Below, piece by piece: positions 55,011 to 62,760 of a DNA stretch of 62,760 nucleotides. Both the position numbers and the translations under genes were made by a program. Each line of letters begins with the position of its first letter. Within the stretch, counting starts at the first letter, position 1. A model generated the notes under the pieces. That model was given only the letters and a program-made list of their open reading frames with translations. It had not been told where the DNA came from and searched no databases. Source of the stretch: JAVJUS01 sp040220455 (lineage in GTDB: Bacteria > Pseudomonadota > Alphaproteobacteria > DSM-16000 > Inquilinaceae); the NCBI GenBank assembly GCA_040220455.1, contig JAVJUS010000062.1, forward strand, positions 1 to 62,760, in the 5' to 3' direction.

Positions 55011-55402
55011 CACCGGATCTCCCTGGCGGCGGCGCGGCCTGTCGGGCGCGGCGCGGCGGTGCGAGGACGTGGAACCCGGCCATGAGGCGCCGTCGAGCGG
55101 CCGCAGAATTCGTGCTGCGGCGCACAAGTGCACGCTCAGTATTCGAGGTTCCGCTCTTTCCTCGATTATTGTCCGGACCAGGCGCCCGTTCAACACGGTA
55201 TCCGACATACCCGAAAAGAAGACGAATCCTGTCCGTAGCGAATATTATGGTGCATTCGACGGTGGCGCGGCGAGCAGAGTCGGGTAATATTCTTACCCGA
55301 CCGCGCCGCCCCCCTTGCGCGGCAGCGGGCCGGGTGCTAGCCGACGGTGCGCCGGCGTTCGACGCCCGCCCCCTCCCCGTCCCACCAAGCCACGGACCCT
55401 CA
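55011..55402. other. Divergent promoter region with low-GC pocket
   Basis: No gene. The stretch at about 55110-55300 is clearly lower in GC than its surroundings. It ends with a perfect inverted repeat CGGGTAA (55281-55287) and TTACCCG (55293-55299), 5-base spacer, a plausible operator for the dehydrogenase or the nucleoside hydrolase gene. Confidence 0.5.
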
Positions 55403-56347
55403 ATGACCGCGCGGCCGATCATCATCGACACCGATCCCGGCCAGGACGACGCCATCGCCATCCTGCTGGCGCTCGCCTCGCCCGAGCTCTCGGTCCTCGG
55501 CATCACGGCCGTGGCGGGCAACGTGTCCCTGTCGCTGACCGAGACCAACGCCCGCGCGCTGGTCGAGCTCGCCGGCCGGCCGGACATCCCGGTCTTCGCC
55601 GGCTGCGCCCGGCCGATGGTGCGCACCCTGGTGACGGCCGAGGAGGTGCACGGCAAGACGGGGCTCGACGGCGCGGACCTGCCGCCGCCGACCGTGCCGT
55701 TGCAGGAGATGCATGCCGTCGACTGGCTCGTCGCCACGCTGATGGACGCCGAGCCGGGCACGATCACCCTGTGCACGCTGGGCCCGCTGACCAACATCGC
55801 CATGGCGATGGTGCGCGAGCCGGCGATCATCCCGCGCATCCGGCAGATCGTCGCGATGGGCGGCGGCTTCTTCGAGGGCGGCAACACCACCCCGGCGGCG
55901 GAGTTCAACATCTATGTCGACCCGCACGCCGCGAAAGTCGTCTTCGAAAGCGGCGTGCCGCTGACCCTGGCGCCGCTCGACCTGACCCACAAGGCGCTGA
56001 TGCCGCGCGCCTGGATCGACTCCCTGGGCGCGATGGACACCGCCGTCGGCCGTGCCTGCAAGGGAATGCTCGGCTTCTACGAGCGCTTCGACATGGAACG
56101 CTACGGCCAGGACGGCGGCCCGCTGCACGACCCGAGCGTCGTCGCCTTTCTCCTGAAGCCGGAACTCTATGGCGGGCGCGACTGCAACGTCCGCATCGAG
56201 ACCGGCTCGGAGCTGACCATGGGCATGACCGTCGTCGACTGGTGGGGCCAGACCGGGCTCGTCCGGAACTGCCACGTGCTCAACACGATCGACGCCGACG
56301 GCTTCTTCACCCTGATCGCCGAGCGCCTGGCGCGACTGACCCGCTGA
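55403..56347 (+). CDS. Inosine/uridine-preferring nucleoside hydrolase
   Basis: A 314-residue nucleoside N-ribohydrolase. The calcium site starts IIIDTDPGQDDAIAILLAL, the middle has TLCTLGPLTNIAMAM and VAMGGGFFEGGNTTPAAEFN, and the late HDPSVVAFLL holds the His/Asp pair. It frees base and ribose for salvage, which fits with adenine deaminase elsewhere in the window. ATG at 55403; no strong ribosome site is visible. Confidence 0.92.
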   Translation: MTARPIIIDTDPGQDDAIAILLALASPELSVLGITAVAGNVSLSLTETNARALVELAGRPDIPVFAGCARPMVRTLVTAEEVHGKTGLDGADLPPPTVPLQEMHAVDWLVATLMDAEPGTITLCTLGPLTNIAMAMVREPAIIPRIRQIVAMGGGFFEGGNTTPAAEFNIYVDPHAAKVVFESGVPLTLAPLDLTHKALMPRAWIDSLGAMDTAVGRACKGMLGFYERFDMERYGQDGGPLHDPSVVAFLLKPELYGGRDCNVRIETGSELTMGMTVVDWWGQTGLVRNCHVLNTIDADGFFTLIAERLARLTR

Positions 56348-56380
56348 ACGCTGACAGGCTGACGAGCGGAAGGCGCGGCG

Positions 56381-57589
56381 TCAGCCCGCCTCGCCGGCCC
56401 GCGACCGGATCGCGCGATAGACGCCTAGCGCCGCCTCCAGTCCGGCCGGCTTGTAGAGCTGGACCGTCGTCAGCATCGAGGCCTCGGCCAGGATCTCCGG
56501 ATCGACCTCGATGAACACCAGCCGGTCGCGGGTGACCTGGGCGAAGCGCGGCTGGAATTCCGGCGGCAGGCGCTCGGCGACCGCCGTCGGCCGGCCGATC
56601 CGGGCGAGCCGCCAGCCCAGCCCCTGGAAGCGCACCAGGATCGGGTCGCCCGCCGCGTGCGGCACCGGCGAGCGGTTGTCGAGATAGGCGAGGACGTAGC
56701 GCTCGTCGCCGAAGACCTGGAGCAGTGGCTCGCCCTGACGCAGGACCGAGCCGGGCGTGCTGTCCAGATTGGCGACGACGCCGCCCTGGGGCGCGCGACA
56801 CAGGCCGGGCCCGCGCCGCGGCGGGGTTCCGGTCGACGGGTCCGGGTCCTTGGCCCCTGCGGCATGGAGCATCAGGCTGCCGTCCATGACCGACGCCCCA
56901 TCGGCGGCGCGCCGCGCGGCGACGTCGCCCGGCACCGGCGCCCCGCAGCGCCCGCCGCCGAAGCCGTCGAGCAGGGCGCGGTAGTGCCCCCGCGCGCGCT
57001 CCGCCGCCGCGCGCAGGGTCGCCAGCTCCGCCTCGATCGTGCGGATCTCCGCGTCCAGGCGCTCCACGGCGCGGCGGGCGCGGAAGCGGTCATGGGCGAA
57101 GTCGTTGACCGTGTCGCCGACCACCAGCCCGCGCTCGGCCCCGCCGCGGACCCGATCGTACTGGCGCTCGGTGAAGTCCAGCTCCTCCAGGGCGACCCGG
57201 CGCTCTGCGCGCAGACCCTCGACGCGGGTGCGCGCCTGCTCCAGCCGGTCGAGCGCGCCGGCCACCTCGGCGGCCAGCCCGGTCGCGCGCTCCTGGAAGC
57301 CGGCCGAGGCGACGGTCGCGAGCGGCGCGCCCGGCGTCACCCGGTCGCCCTCGCGCACGGGCAGGCTGTCGATCGTGACGTCGTATTCGAAGGCGAGCGT
57401 CCAGGCGTCGCCATAGACGAAGCCGTCGCCGCGCAGCATGTAGAGCCAGCCCGCCGCCCGGTCGACCAGGAACAGGGCGATGGCGGCGATGATCAGCAGA
57501 TAGACGTACTTGCCCAGGCGCAGCGGCTCGCGCCGGGCGTCCTCGACCGTGCGGTAGGGCAGGTTGCGGGGCGATTGCAGCCGCTTCAC
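56381..57589 (-). CDS. HlyD/Alg44-type membrane-fusion protein
   Basis: A 402-residue periplasmic adaptor. After a basic N-terminus comes one membrane anchor (YVYLLIIAAIALFLVDRAAG), then a biotinyl-lipoyl-like hairpin half (VREGDRVTPGAPLATVAS), a coiled coil (residues ~95-205, rich in Arg, Glu and Ala), the second lipoyl half (APQGGVVANLDSTPGSVLRQ) and a beta domain. The first codon is GTG. It lies 45 bases after the GT2 gene and should link the synthase to the cell envelope for polymer export. Confidence 0.82.
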   Translation of the reverse strand: MKRLQSPRNLPYRTVEDARREPLRLGKYVYLLIIAAIALFLVDRAAGWLYMLRGDGFVYGDAWTLAFEYDVTIDSLPVREGDRVTPGAPLATVASAGFQERATGLAAEVAGALDRLEQARTRVEGLRAERRVALEELDFTERQYDRVRGGAERGLVVGDTVNDFAHDRFRARRAVERLDAEIRTIEAELATLRAAAERARGHYRALLDGFGGGRCGAPVPGDVAARRAADGASVMDGSLMLHAAGAKDPDPSTGTPPRRGPGLCRAPQGGVVANLDSTPGSVLRQGEPLLQVFGDERYVLAYLDNRSPVPHAAGDPILVRFQGLGWRLARIGRPTAVAERLPPEFQPRFAQVTRDRLVFIEVDPEILAEASMLTTVQLYKPAGLEAALGVYRAIRSRAGEAG

Positions 57590-57634
57590 GGCGGATCGGC
57601 TCTCCTTCGGCCGGGCGGGTGTGCCGGGACCGGG

Positions 57635-58909
57635 TCAGTAGCGCGGCACGCGCGCGCGGACCTTGGCCGGGACATAGGGATCGGTGTAGGAGCCGCGGCG
57701 GATCAACTCGTCGGCGACCGCGTAGAACCGCACGAAGCGCAGGAAATACGCGTTGACGACCGAATAGAGCGGCAGATAGGCGATCAGCCTCAAATCGGCG
57801 CGCGGCCGGTTCGAGAGCGTCAGCGTGGCGCCGAACTGGATCACGTCGACGGCCAGGTAGAACCCGGTCACCGCGAGCAGGAAGACCGGCGCCATCTCGC
57901 CATAGGTCACGAAGAGATGGGCCAGATAGACGGCGAACAGGAACGGCACCACGCCGTTGAAGAAGTAGCCGTCGAGGAAGCTGATCGCCAACGGCACGTC
58001 GAAGTCGCGCCGGCGGACATCCAGGATCGCGGCGCGCGACTTGCGGTACCGGTTGCGCACGAAGGAGCGGTTCCAGCGCAGCCGCTGGCGGGCCAGCTTG
58101 ACGAAGCTCTCCGGCACCTCGGTCATGGCGACGGCCGTCGGCACGAAGGCGGCCTTCCAGCCCGCCGCGCGCAGCCGGGTCATGATGTCGCCATCCTCGC
58201 CCGGCCCGAAATCCCATCCGCCGGCGCCGCGCACCGCCTCGGTCCGGTAGAGCCCGAAGGCGCCCGAGGCGACGAAGTAGAAGCTCAGCATGCTCTTGAC
58301 CACGCGGCCGAGCGTGATCGAGTAGGCGTAGTTGAGCTGCTGGACCCGCGTCGCCAGCGTCGCGTCCCCGTTGCGGACCCGCAAGGTGCCGCCCGACACG
58401 CCGACCGCCGGATCCTCGAACGGCGCGGCCGCCTCCGCCAGGGCGTCGCGGTCGAAGGTCGTGTCGGAATCGGTGACCAGGAACAGCGGGTGGCGCGCCA
58501 CCGACAGGGCGAGATTGACCGCCGCCGCCTTGCCGCCGCGCGCGGTCAGCGGCAGGTAGGCGTCGATCCGGCCCTGGCGCAGCAGCGCCCGGCAGGCCGC
58601 GTCCGTCGCGTCGGTCGAGCCGTCGTTGACCACCACGATCTGGATCGGGCCGATCGTCTGCTCGCGCAGGGAATCGACCGTGCGCCGCACCGAGACAGGG
58701 TCGTTGTGCGCCGGAACCACGGCGGTGATGCCGACCTCGACCACCCGGTCGCGCGCCTGGCGGCCGAGCCGGCCGGAGGCGACGAACCACCCGACCAGCG
58801 CGCCGCCCAGCACGAAGCGCGGGAATTCCAGGAAGAGCGGCACCCAGAAGATCGCCGGCAGGCTCTCCCAGGTCTGGGCGAGGAGGAAGTCGAGCGCCCT
58901 ATCGAGCAT
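57635..58909 (-). CDS. Membrane glycosyltransferase family 2 polysaccharide synthase
   Basis: A 424-residue processive GT2. The donor site has VVVNDGSTDATDAACRALLR, the DxD is in FLVTDSDTTFD, the base is in GPGEDGDIMTRL, and the processivity motif QxxRW is QRLRWNRSF. There is an N-terminal membrane segment and about four C-terminal ones. There is no PilZ domain, so c-di-GMP control, if any, must come from another protein. The stop of the zinc-ribbon/GGDEF-like gene lies 11 bases inside its start. The product polymer is unknown. Confidence 0.88.
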   Translation of the reverse strand: MLDRALDFLLAQTWESLPAIFWVPLFLEFPRFVLGGALVGWFVASGRLGRQARDRVVEVGITAVVPAHNDPVSVRRTVDSLREQTIGPIQIVVVNDGSTDATDAACRALLRQGRIDAYLPLTARGGKAAAVNLALSVARHPLFLVTDSDTTFDRDALAEAAAPFEDPAVGVSGGTLRVRNGDATLATRVQQLNYAYSITLGRVVKSMLSFYFVASGAFGLYRTEAVRGAGGWDFGPGEDGDIMTRLRAAGWKAAFVPTAVAMTEVPESFVKLARQRLRWNRSFVRNRYRKSRAAILDVRRRDFDVPLAISFLDGYFFNGVVPFLFAVYLAHLFVTYGEMAPVFLLAVTGFYLAVDVIQFGATLTLSNRPRADLRLIAYLPLYSVVNAYFLRFVRFYAVADELIRRGSYTDPYVPAKVRARVPRY

Positions 58910-60305
58910 CTTCGCTGTCCCCCGCTCCCGTTTCCTCGGACGAAGTCACCGAGTCGACGGGCCGGACCTCGGTATCGAGCGCGCCGGCGAGCCGATCGCC
59001 GACGGCACCGGCGACCGCCCGGCGCAGCCGCTCGGCGGCCTGCCGGGCCTTGGTCTCGTCGGTGCCGGCGAGCAGGACCAGCACGCGGCCCCGGTGCTGG
59101 CTCATCAGGTCGGTGTCGCGCACCGTCTCGCTCAGCACCGTGCCCATGTGATGGATCAGCCGGGCCCGATCCTCGACGGCGAGGGCGCGCTCGGCCTCCG
59201 CCTCGAAGCCCAGGTCGAGCACGGAGGAGGCGAGGCCGTGGCGCCGGGCCACCGCCGCCAGGGTGCGCGCCTGCACCAGGAAGGTGGCGAAGGGCACGAG
59301 CGGGAAGACGCCCGACAGCGCGTCGGCGACGCTCTGCGTGTCGATCGCGCCGGTGTGGAGCATGCGCGCGCCCTCCGGCGTGAGCTCGAACGCGCGGATC
59401 GTCAGGCGCGTGCAGGCATCCGCCTCGAAGGTCGCGGCGCAGTCGAGGCAGCGCCCATGGGCCCGGGGCTCCGCCGCCTCGGTGCCGCAGGACGCGCAGT
59501 GCAGCACCTCCCCCGGCTTGTCGTAGTCGAGGCCGAAATGGCGCAGGCCGCGGCCGCATTTGGGGCAGACATAGCGCCCGCTCGCCTGGCGGAACTCCGC
59601 CTCGGCCGCCTGATAGGCGCAGTGGAAGTGGTGGATCAGCGCCCGCGCCTCGATCATCGGGCTGCCGCAGGCGACGCAGCCGTCGCGGAAGAGCACGCGC
59701 AGGCTGTCGCAGGACGGGCACGGCATGCCGACCTCGACCGGCTGGGCGCGCAGCGCGCCGGCGGCCACCAGCCGGTCGAAGACATGCTCGATGTCCCCTG
59801 GCGCCGTGAGGTCCAGGCGCCCCGCCACCGGATAGCCTCGACCGCCCGCGACATGGCCGGCGATGCGCGGCGCGACCCGGCCGCCGCGCGTCCAGGCATG
59901 GGCGAGCACTAAGGCGTCGATCGAGCGCACCGCCGCCAGCGTGCCTCGCCGGACGAGCGCGCGCAGGCGCCGGGCGATCTCGGCCGCCGCCTCGACCCGC
60001 TCGGCCAGATCCGTGCCGTCGGCCGCGGCGACCAGTTCGTCGGCCGCCGCCCGCGCCCCGACGACGACGACGGGCACGAGCGGTGCCGGCCGGCCCTCCG
60101 CCTCCAGCGCTTCGAGGGCCGGCGGATCGACGACCAGGAAGTCGGCGGCGGCCGGGTCGGCGGTCGCCACGAAGCGGTCGGGCAGCGCGCCGGCCCGGGC
60201 GCGGACCGCGGGCGCCCAGTAGCCCGCGAGGACCTCGCCCGGCTGCGCGACGCCGTCCGCGGTACCGGCGTCGGGAACCGGGAGAGGCTGGGATGAGGCC
60301 TGCAT
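58899..60305 (-). CDS. TackOD1-type zinc-ribbon protein with degenerate GGDEF-like domain
   Basis: A 468-residue protein. The N-terminal ~135 residues look like a receiver-type or flavodoxin-like region. The centre holds several Zn ribbons (CPSCDSLRVLFRDGCVACGS, IHHFHCAY, YVCPKCGRGLRHFGLDYDKP, LHCASCG, CLDC), the layout of the TackOD1 output domain as I recall it. The C-terminal ~140 residues resemble a GGDEF domain (ERALAVEDRARLIHHMGTVL, RGRVLVLLAGTDETKARQAA) but the GGDEF signature itself is absent. It is the first gene of the GT2/membrane-fusion operon and overlaps the GT2 gene by 11 bases, so it probably regulates the synthase. Confidence 0.72.
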   Translation of the reverse strand: MQASSQPLPVPDAGTADGVAQPGEVLAGYWAPAVRARAGALPDRFVATADPAAADFLVVDPPALEALEAEGRPAPLVPVVVVGARAAADELVAAADGTDLAERVEAAAEIARRLRALVRRGTLAAVRSIDALVLAHAWTRGGRVAPRIAGHVAGGRGYPVAGRLDLTAPGDIEHVFDRLVAAGALRAQPVEVGMPCPSCDSLRVLFRDGCVACGSPMIEARALIHHFHCAYQAAEAEFRQASGRYVCPKCGRGLRHFGLDYDKPGEVLHCASCGTEAAEPRAHGRCLDCAATFEADACTRLTIRAFELTPEGARMLHTGAIDTQSVADALSGVFPLVPFATFLVQARTLAAVARRHGLASSVLDLGFEAEAERALAVEDRARLIHHMGTVLSETVRDTDLMSQHRGRVLVLLAGTDETKARQAAERLRRAVAGAVGDRLAGALDTEVRPVDSVTSSEETGAGDSEDAR

Positions 60306-60453
60306 GGCGTCCGGATACGATTCGAATCGAAGAAGAGCGACATTAGAGGCGTTAAGGTTACTATTTGTGTGTACGCCCCTCGATTGAAAACCGATCCGGA
60401 GCCGCTGCGCCGGCTCTTTGCCGGAACCGGCGCCCCGGCTATGGTGCGCCGCG

Positions 60454-61215
60454 ATGAGCATCTGGGGAAAGATCGTGGGCGGCGCGGCCGGCTTCGCGCT
60501 CGGTGGGCCGATCGGTGCGCTGGTCGGCGCGGCCGCGGGCCATGCCGTGGACCGGCTCGCCGGCACCGGCGCGGCGGAGCCCGAGGGGCCCGAATCGCGC
60601 GAGAACACCAAGAAGATCGCTTTCACGATCGGCGTCGTCGCGCTGGGCGCCAAGATGGCCAAGGCCGACGGCGTGGTGACCCGCGACGAGGTCGACGCCT
60701 TCAAGCGCGTCTTCCGCATCCCGCCGGAGGAAGAGGCCAATGTCGCCCGCGTCTTCAACATGGCGCGACGCGACAGCGCGGGCTTCGAGGTCTACGCCAA
60801 ACAGATCGCGGAGCTGTTCGAGGACGGCCACCCGGTGCTCGAGGAGCTGCTCACCTGCCTGATGCAGATCGCCCGGGCGGACGGCACGATCCACGATGCC
60901 GAGCTCGCCTATCTGCGGCAGGTGGCCACCATCTTCGGGCTGTCGGAGACCGATTTCGCCCGCCTGCGCGCCGCGGAGCTGGGGCCGGACGCCGGCGATC
61001 CGTACACTATCCTCGGCGTGCCCCACGACGCCGACGAGGAGACGATCAAGGCGGCCTATCGCCGGCTGGTGCGCGAGAACCACCCCGACAGGCTGATCGC
61101 CCAGGGAATGCCGCAGGAATTCGTCGACGTCGCCAACGAGAAGCTGGCGACCATCAACGCCGCCTACGACCGGCTGCGCGGCGCGCGCGCCCCGGCCGGC
61201 GACGGCACGCCGTAG
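60454..61215 (+). CDS. DjlA-like TerB-DnaJ co-chaperone
   Basis: A 253-residue protein with a Gly-rich, membrane-like N-terminus (GGAAGFALGGPIGALVGAAA), a TerB-type metal/helical domain (residues ~50-170; KMAKADGVVTRDEVDAFKRV, IARADGTIHDAELAYL) and a C-terminal J domain with YTILGVPHDADEETIKAAYR and the HPD motif in RENHPDRL. This is the DjlA layout, which stimulates DnaK at the inner membrane. ATG at 60454. Confidence 0.88.
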   Translation: MSIWGKIVGGAAGFALGGPIGALVGAAAGHAVDRLAGTGAAEPEGPESRENTKKIAFTIGVVALGAKMAKADGVVTRDEVDAFKRVFRIPPEEEANVARVFNMARRDSAGFEVYAKQIAELFEDGHPVLEELLTCLMQIARADGTIHDAELAYLRQVATIFGLSETDFARLRAAELGPDAGDPYTILGVPHDADEETIKAAYRRLVRENHPDRLIAQGMPQEFVDVANEKLATINAAYDRLRGARAPAGDGTP

Positions 61216-61231
61216 CGATCGATCCGAGCCC

Positions 61232-62760
61232 ATGGCCGCGCCGCCGCTGATCGCGCTGAAGAGCGCCACCCTCGCCTTCGCCGAGCGCACCCTGTTCGAC
61301 GGTATCGACGTCGCGCTGACGCCGGGCGACCGGGCCAGCCTGATCGGCCGCAACGGCAGCGGCAAGTCCAGCCTGATGGGCGTGCTCGCCGGCCGGGTGG
61401 CGCTCGACGCCGGGGAGCGGTTCGTCCAGCCCGGCGCCCATCTGGCCGAGCTGGGCCAGGAGCCGGACCTGCCCGCGGATACGAACCTTGCCGAGGCGGT
61501 CGCCGCCGGCCTGCCCGCCGACCGGGCGGAGGAGACCTACCGCGCCGAGGCGATGCTGGAGGCCGTCGGCCTCGACCCGGCGCGCACGACGGCGGCGCTG
61601 TCCGGCGGTGAGGCGCGGCGCGCGGCCCTGGCCCGCGCGCTGGTCGGCGAGCCGGACATCCTGCTGCTCGACGAGCCGACCAACCATCTCGACCTGCCGA
61701 CGATCGAATGGATCGAGGCGCGGCTGTCGGCCTTCCGCGGCGCGCTGCTGGTGATCAGCCACGACCGGGCCTTCCTGGAGCGGGTGTCGACCCGGATGCT
61801 CTGGCTCGATAGGGGCCGGATGCACGTCACCGATCGCGGCTTCGCGGCCTTCGAGGACTGGGCCGAGGAGCTGCGCGAGGCCGAGGACAAGGCGGCCGAC
61901 CGGCTCGACAAGCGCATCGCGGCGGAGACCAAGTGGCTGCGCGAGGGGCTGACCGCCCGGCGCAAGCGCAACCAGGGCCGGGTGCGCCGGCTGACCGCCA
62001 TGCGCGCGGAGCGGCGCGAGCGGGTCGGCCGCACGGGCGCGGCGGCGCTGGCGGTGGCCGAAAGCGCGAGCGGCAAGCTGGTGCTGGAGGCGGAGGGGCT
62101 GGTCAAGTCGGTGTCGGGGCCGGACGGGCCGAAGCGGCTGATCGACGGCTTCTCGACCCGGATCATGCGCGGCGACCGGATCGGGGTCGTCGGTCCGAAC
62201 GGCGCGGGCAAGACGACGCTGGTGCGCCTGCTGATGGGCGCCCTGCCGCCCGACGCCGGGTCCCTGCGCCTCGGCGTCGGGGTCGAGCCGGTCTATTTCG
62301 AGCAGAGCCGCGAGAGCCTGGCGCCCGAGAGCACGGTGCGCGACGTCCTGGCCCCCCAGGGCGGCGACCGCATCCGGGTCGGCGAGCGCGACGTGCATCT
62401 GGCCACCTATCTCAAGGACTATCTGTTCGACCCGTCGCGCCTGGACAGCCCGATCCGCAGCCTGTCCGGCGGCGAGCGCAACCGGCTGCAACTCGCGCGC
62501 CTGTTCGCCCGGCCGGCCAACCTGCTGGTCCTCGACGAGCCGACCAACGACCTCGACATGGAGACGCTGGACGTCCTGGAGGACGTGCTGGGCGACTATG
62601 CCGGCACGCTGATCCTGGTGAGCCACGACCGGGACTTCCTCGACCGGCTGGTGACCTCGGTGATCGCGGTCGAGGGCGGCGGGGTCGTCCGGGAATATGT
62701 CGGCGGCTTCTGGGACTACCGTCGCCAGGCGGAGGCCGAGCGCCGGGCCGCCGCGCCCGC
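61232..62760 (+). CDS. ABC-F family ATPase (Uup type), 3' end outside the window
   Basis: A partial protein of 509 residues up to the window edge. It has two ATPase domains, with Walker A GRNGSGKSS and GPNGAGKTT, signatures LSGGEARRAALARAL and LSGGERNRLQLARLF, and Walker B ILLLDEPTNHLD and LLVLDEPTNDLD, joined by a basic linker. It has no membrane segments. The lineup fits Uup or a close ABC-F protein acting on ribosomes. The ATG at 61232 lies 16 bases after the DjlA-like stop, so the pair may be cotranscribed. Confidence 0.9.
   Translation, partial: MAAPPLIALKSATLAFAERTLFDGIDVALTPGDRASLIGRNGSGKSSLMGVLAGRVALDAGERFVQPGAHLAELGQEPDLPADTNLAEAVAAGLPADRAEETYRAEAMLEAVGLDPARTTAALSGGEARRAALARALVGEPDILLLDEPTNHLDLPTIEWIEARLSAFRGALLVISHDRAFLERVSTRMLWLDRGRMHVTDRGFAAFEDWAEELREAEDKAADRLDKRIAAETKWLREGLTARRKRNQGRVRRLTAMRAERRERVGRTGAAALAVAESASGKLVLEAEGLVKSVSGPDGPKRLIDGFSTRIMRGDRIGVVGPNGAGKTTLVRLLMGALPPDAGSLRLGVGVEPVYFEQSRESLAPESTVRDVLAPQGGDRIRVGERDVHLATYLKDYLFDPSRLDSPIRSLSGGERNRLQLARLFARPANLLVLDEPTNDLDMETLDVLEDVLGDYAGTLILVSHDRDFLDRLVTSVIAVEGGGVVREYVGGFWDYRRQAEAERRAAAP

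Overview
The window is a GC-rich chromosome segment with no rRNA, tRNA, transposase, integrase or CRISPR array that I can see. Gene content points to an alphaproteobacterium: an apparent suhB/MmgR-type small RNA, sulfolactate genes of the Roseovarius/Paracoccus kind, possible CtrA half-sites and dispersed GTAGGTCGG palindromes. I cannot place it below class; a Rhodospirillales-like lineage is only a guess.

The centrepiece is a sulfosugar region at about 10.6-25.2 kb. On the minus strand, suyA-suyB-slcC-comC encode (R)-sulfolactate sulfo-lyase and the two dehydrogenases that epimerise sulfolactate. On the plus strand, a GntR/HutC regulator is followed by an overlapping operon: ABC ATPase, YihV-like PfkB kinase, LacD/YihT-class aldolase, fucose-isomerase-fold isomerase, solute-binding protein, two permeases and a GH31 glycosidase. 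Together they read as uptake of sulfoquinovosides, hydrolysis, isomerisation, phosphorylation, aldol cleavage to sulfolactaldehyde, and finally release of sulfite from sulfolactate. Only a sulfolactaldehyde dehydrogenase is missing. Near-identical 13-bp operator-like sites sit upstream of the predicted -35 boxes of both transcription units.

Other regions. 0-4.8 kb: a soluble chemoreceptor divergent from a strongly divergent PEP carboxylase homologue. 4.8-5.9 kb: an AT-rich TIR-gene islet flanked by a second, diverged copy of the last 17 codons of the carboxylase gene, a footprint of integration or exchange at that 3' end. 6.2-10.6 kb: Tat-exported tyrosinase, small proteins, a YkgJ protein, a Lys-rich Tat-type peptide and a PqqD-like protein. 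25.3-31.9 kb: suhB-like RNA, GH15-otsA-glk, a stress protein, a methyltransferase and a small membrane protein. 32-39 kb: an orphan protein, an RTX protein, adenine deaminase, a stress protein, a serine hydrolase and anmK. 39-43 kb: SGNH-SGNH-MBOAT-small membrane protein, probably O-acetylating an envelope polymer. 43-48.4 kb: a ThDP enzyme and a fused hydantoinase/oxoprolinase. 48.6-53.3 kb: a second sugar ABC importer. 53.9-56.3 kb: a Leu/Val-type dehydrogenase and a nucleoside hydrolase. 56.4-60.3 kb: a membrane-fusion protein, a GT2 synthase and a zinc-ribbon/degenerate-GGDEF protein, a candidate exopolysaccharide secretion unit. 60.4 kb to the end: a TerB-DnaJ protein and an ABC-F ATPase cut by the window edge.

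All functions are read from sequence motifs and memory of families; no search was run.
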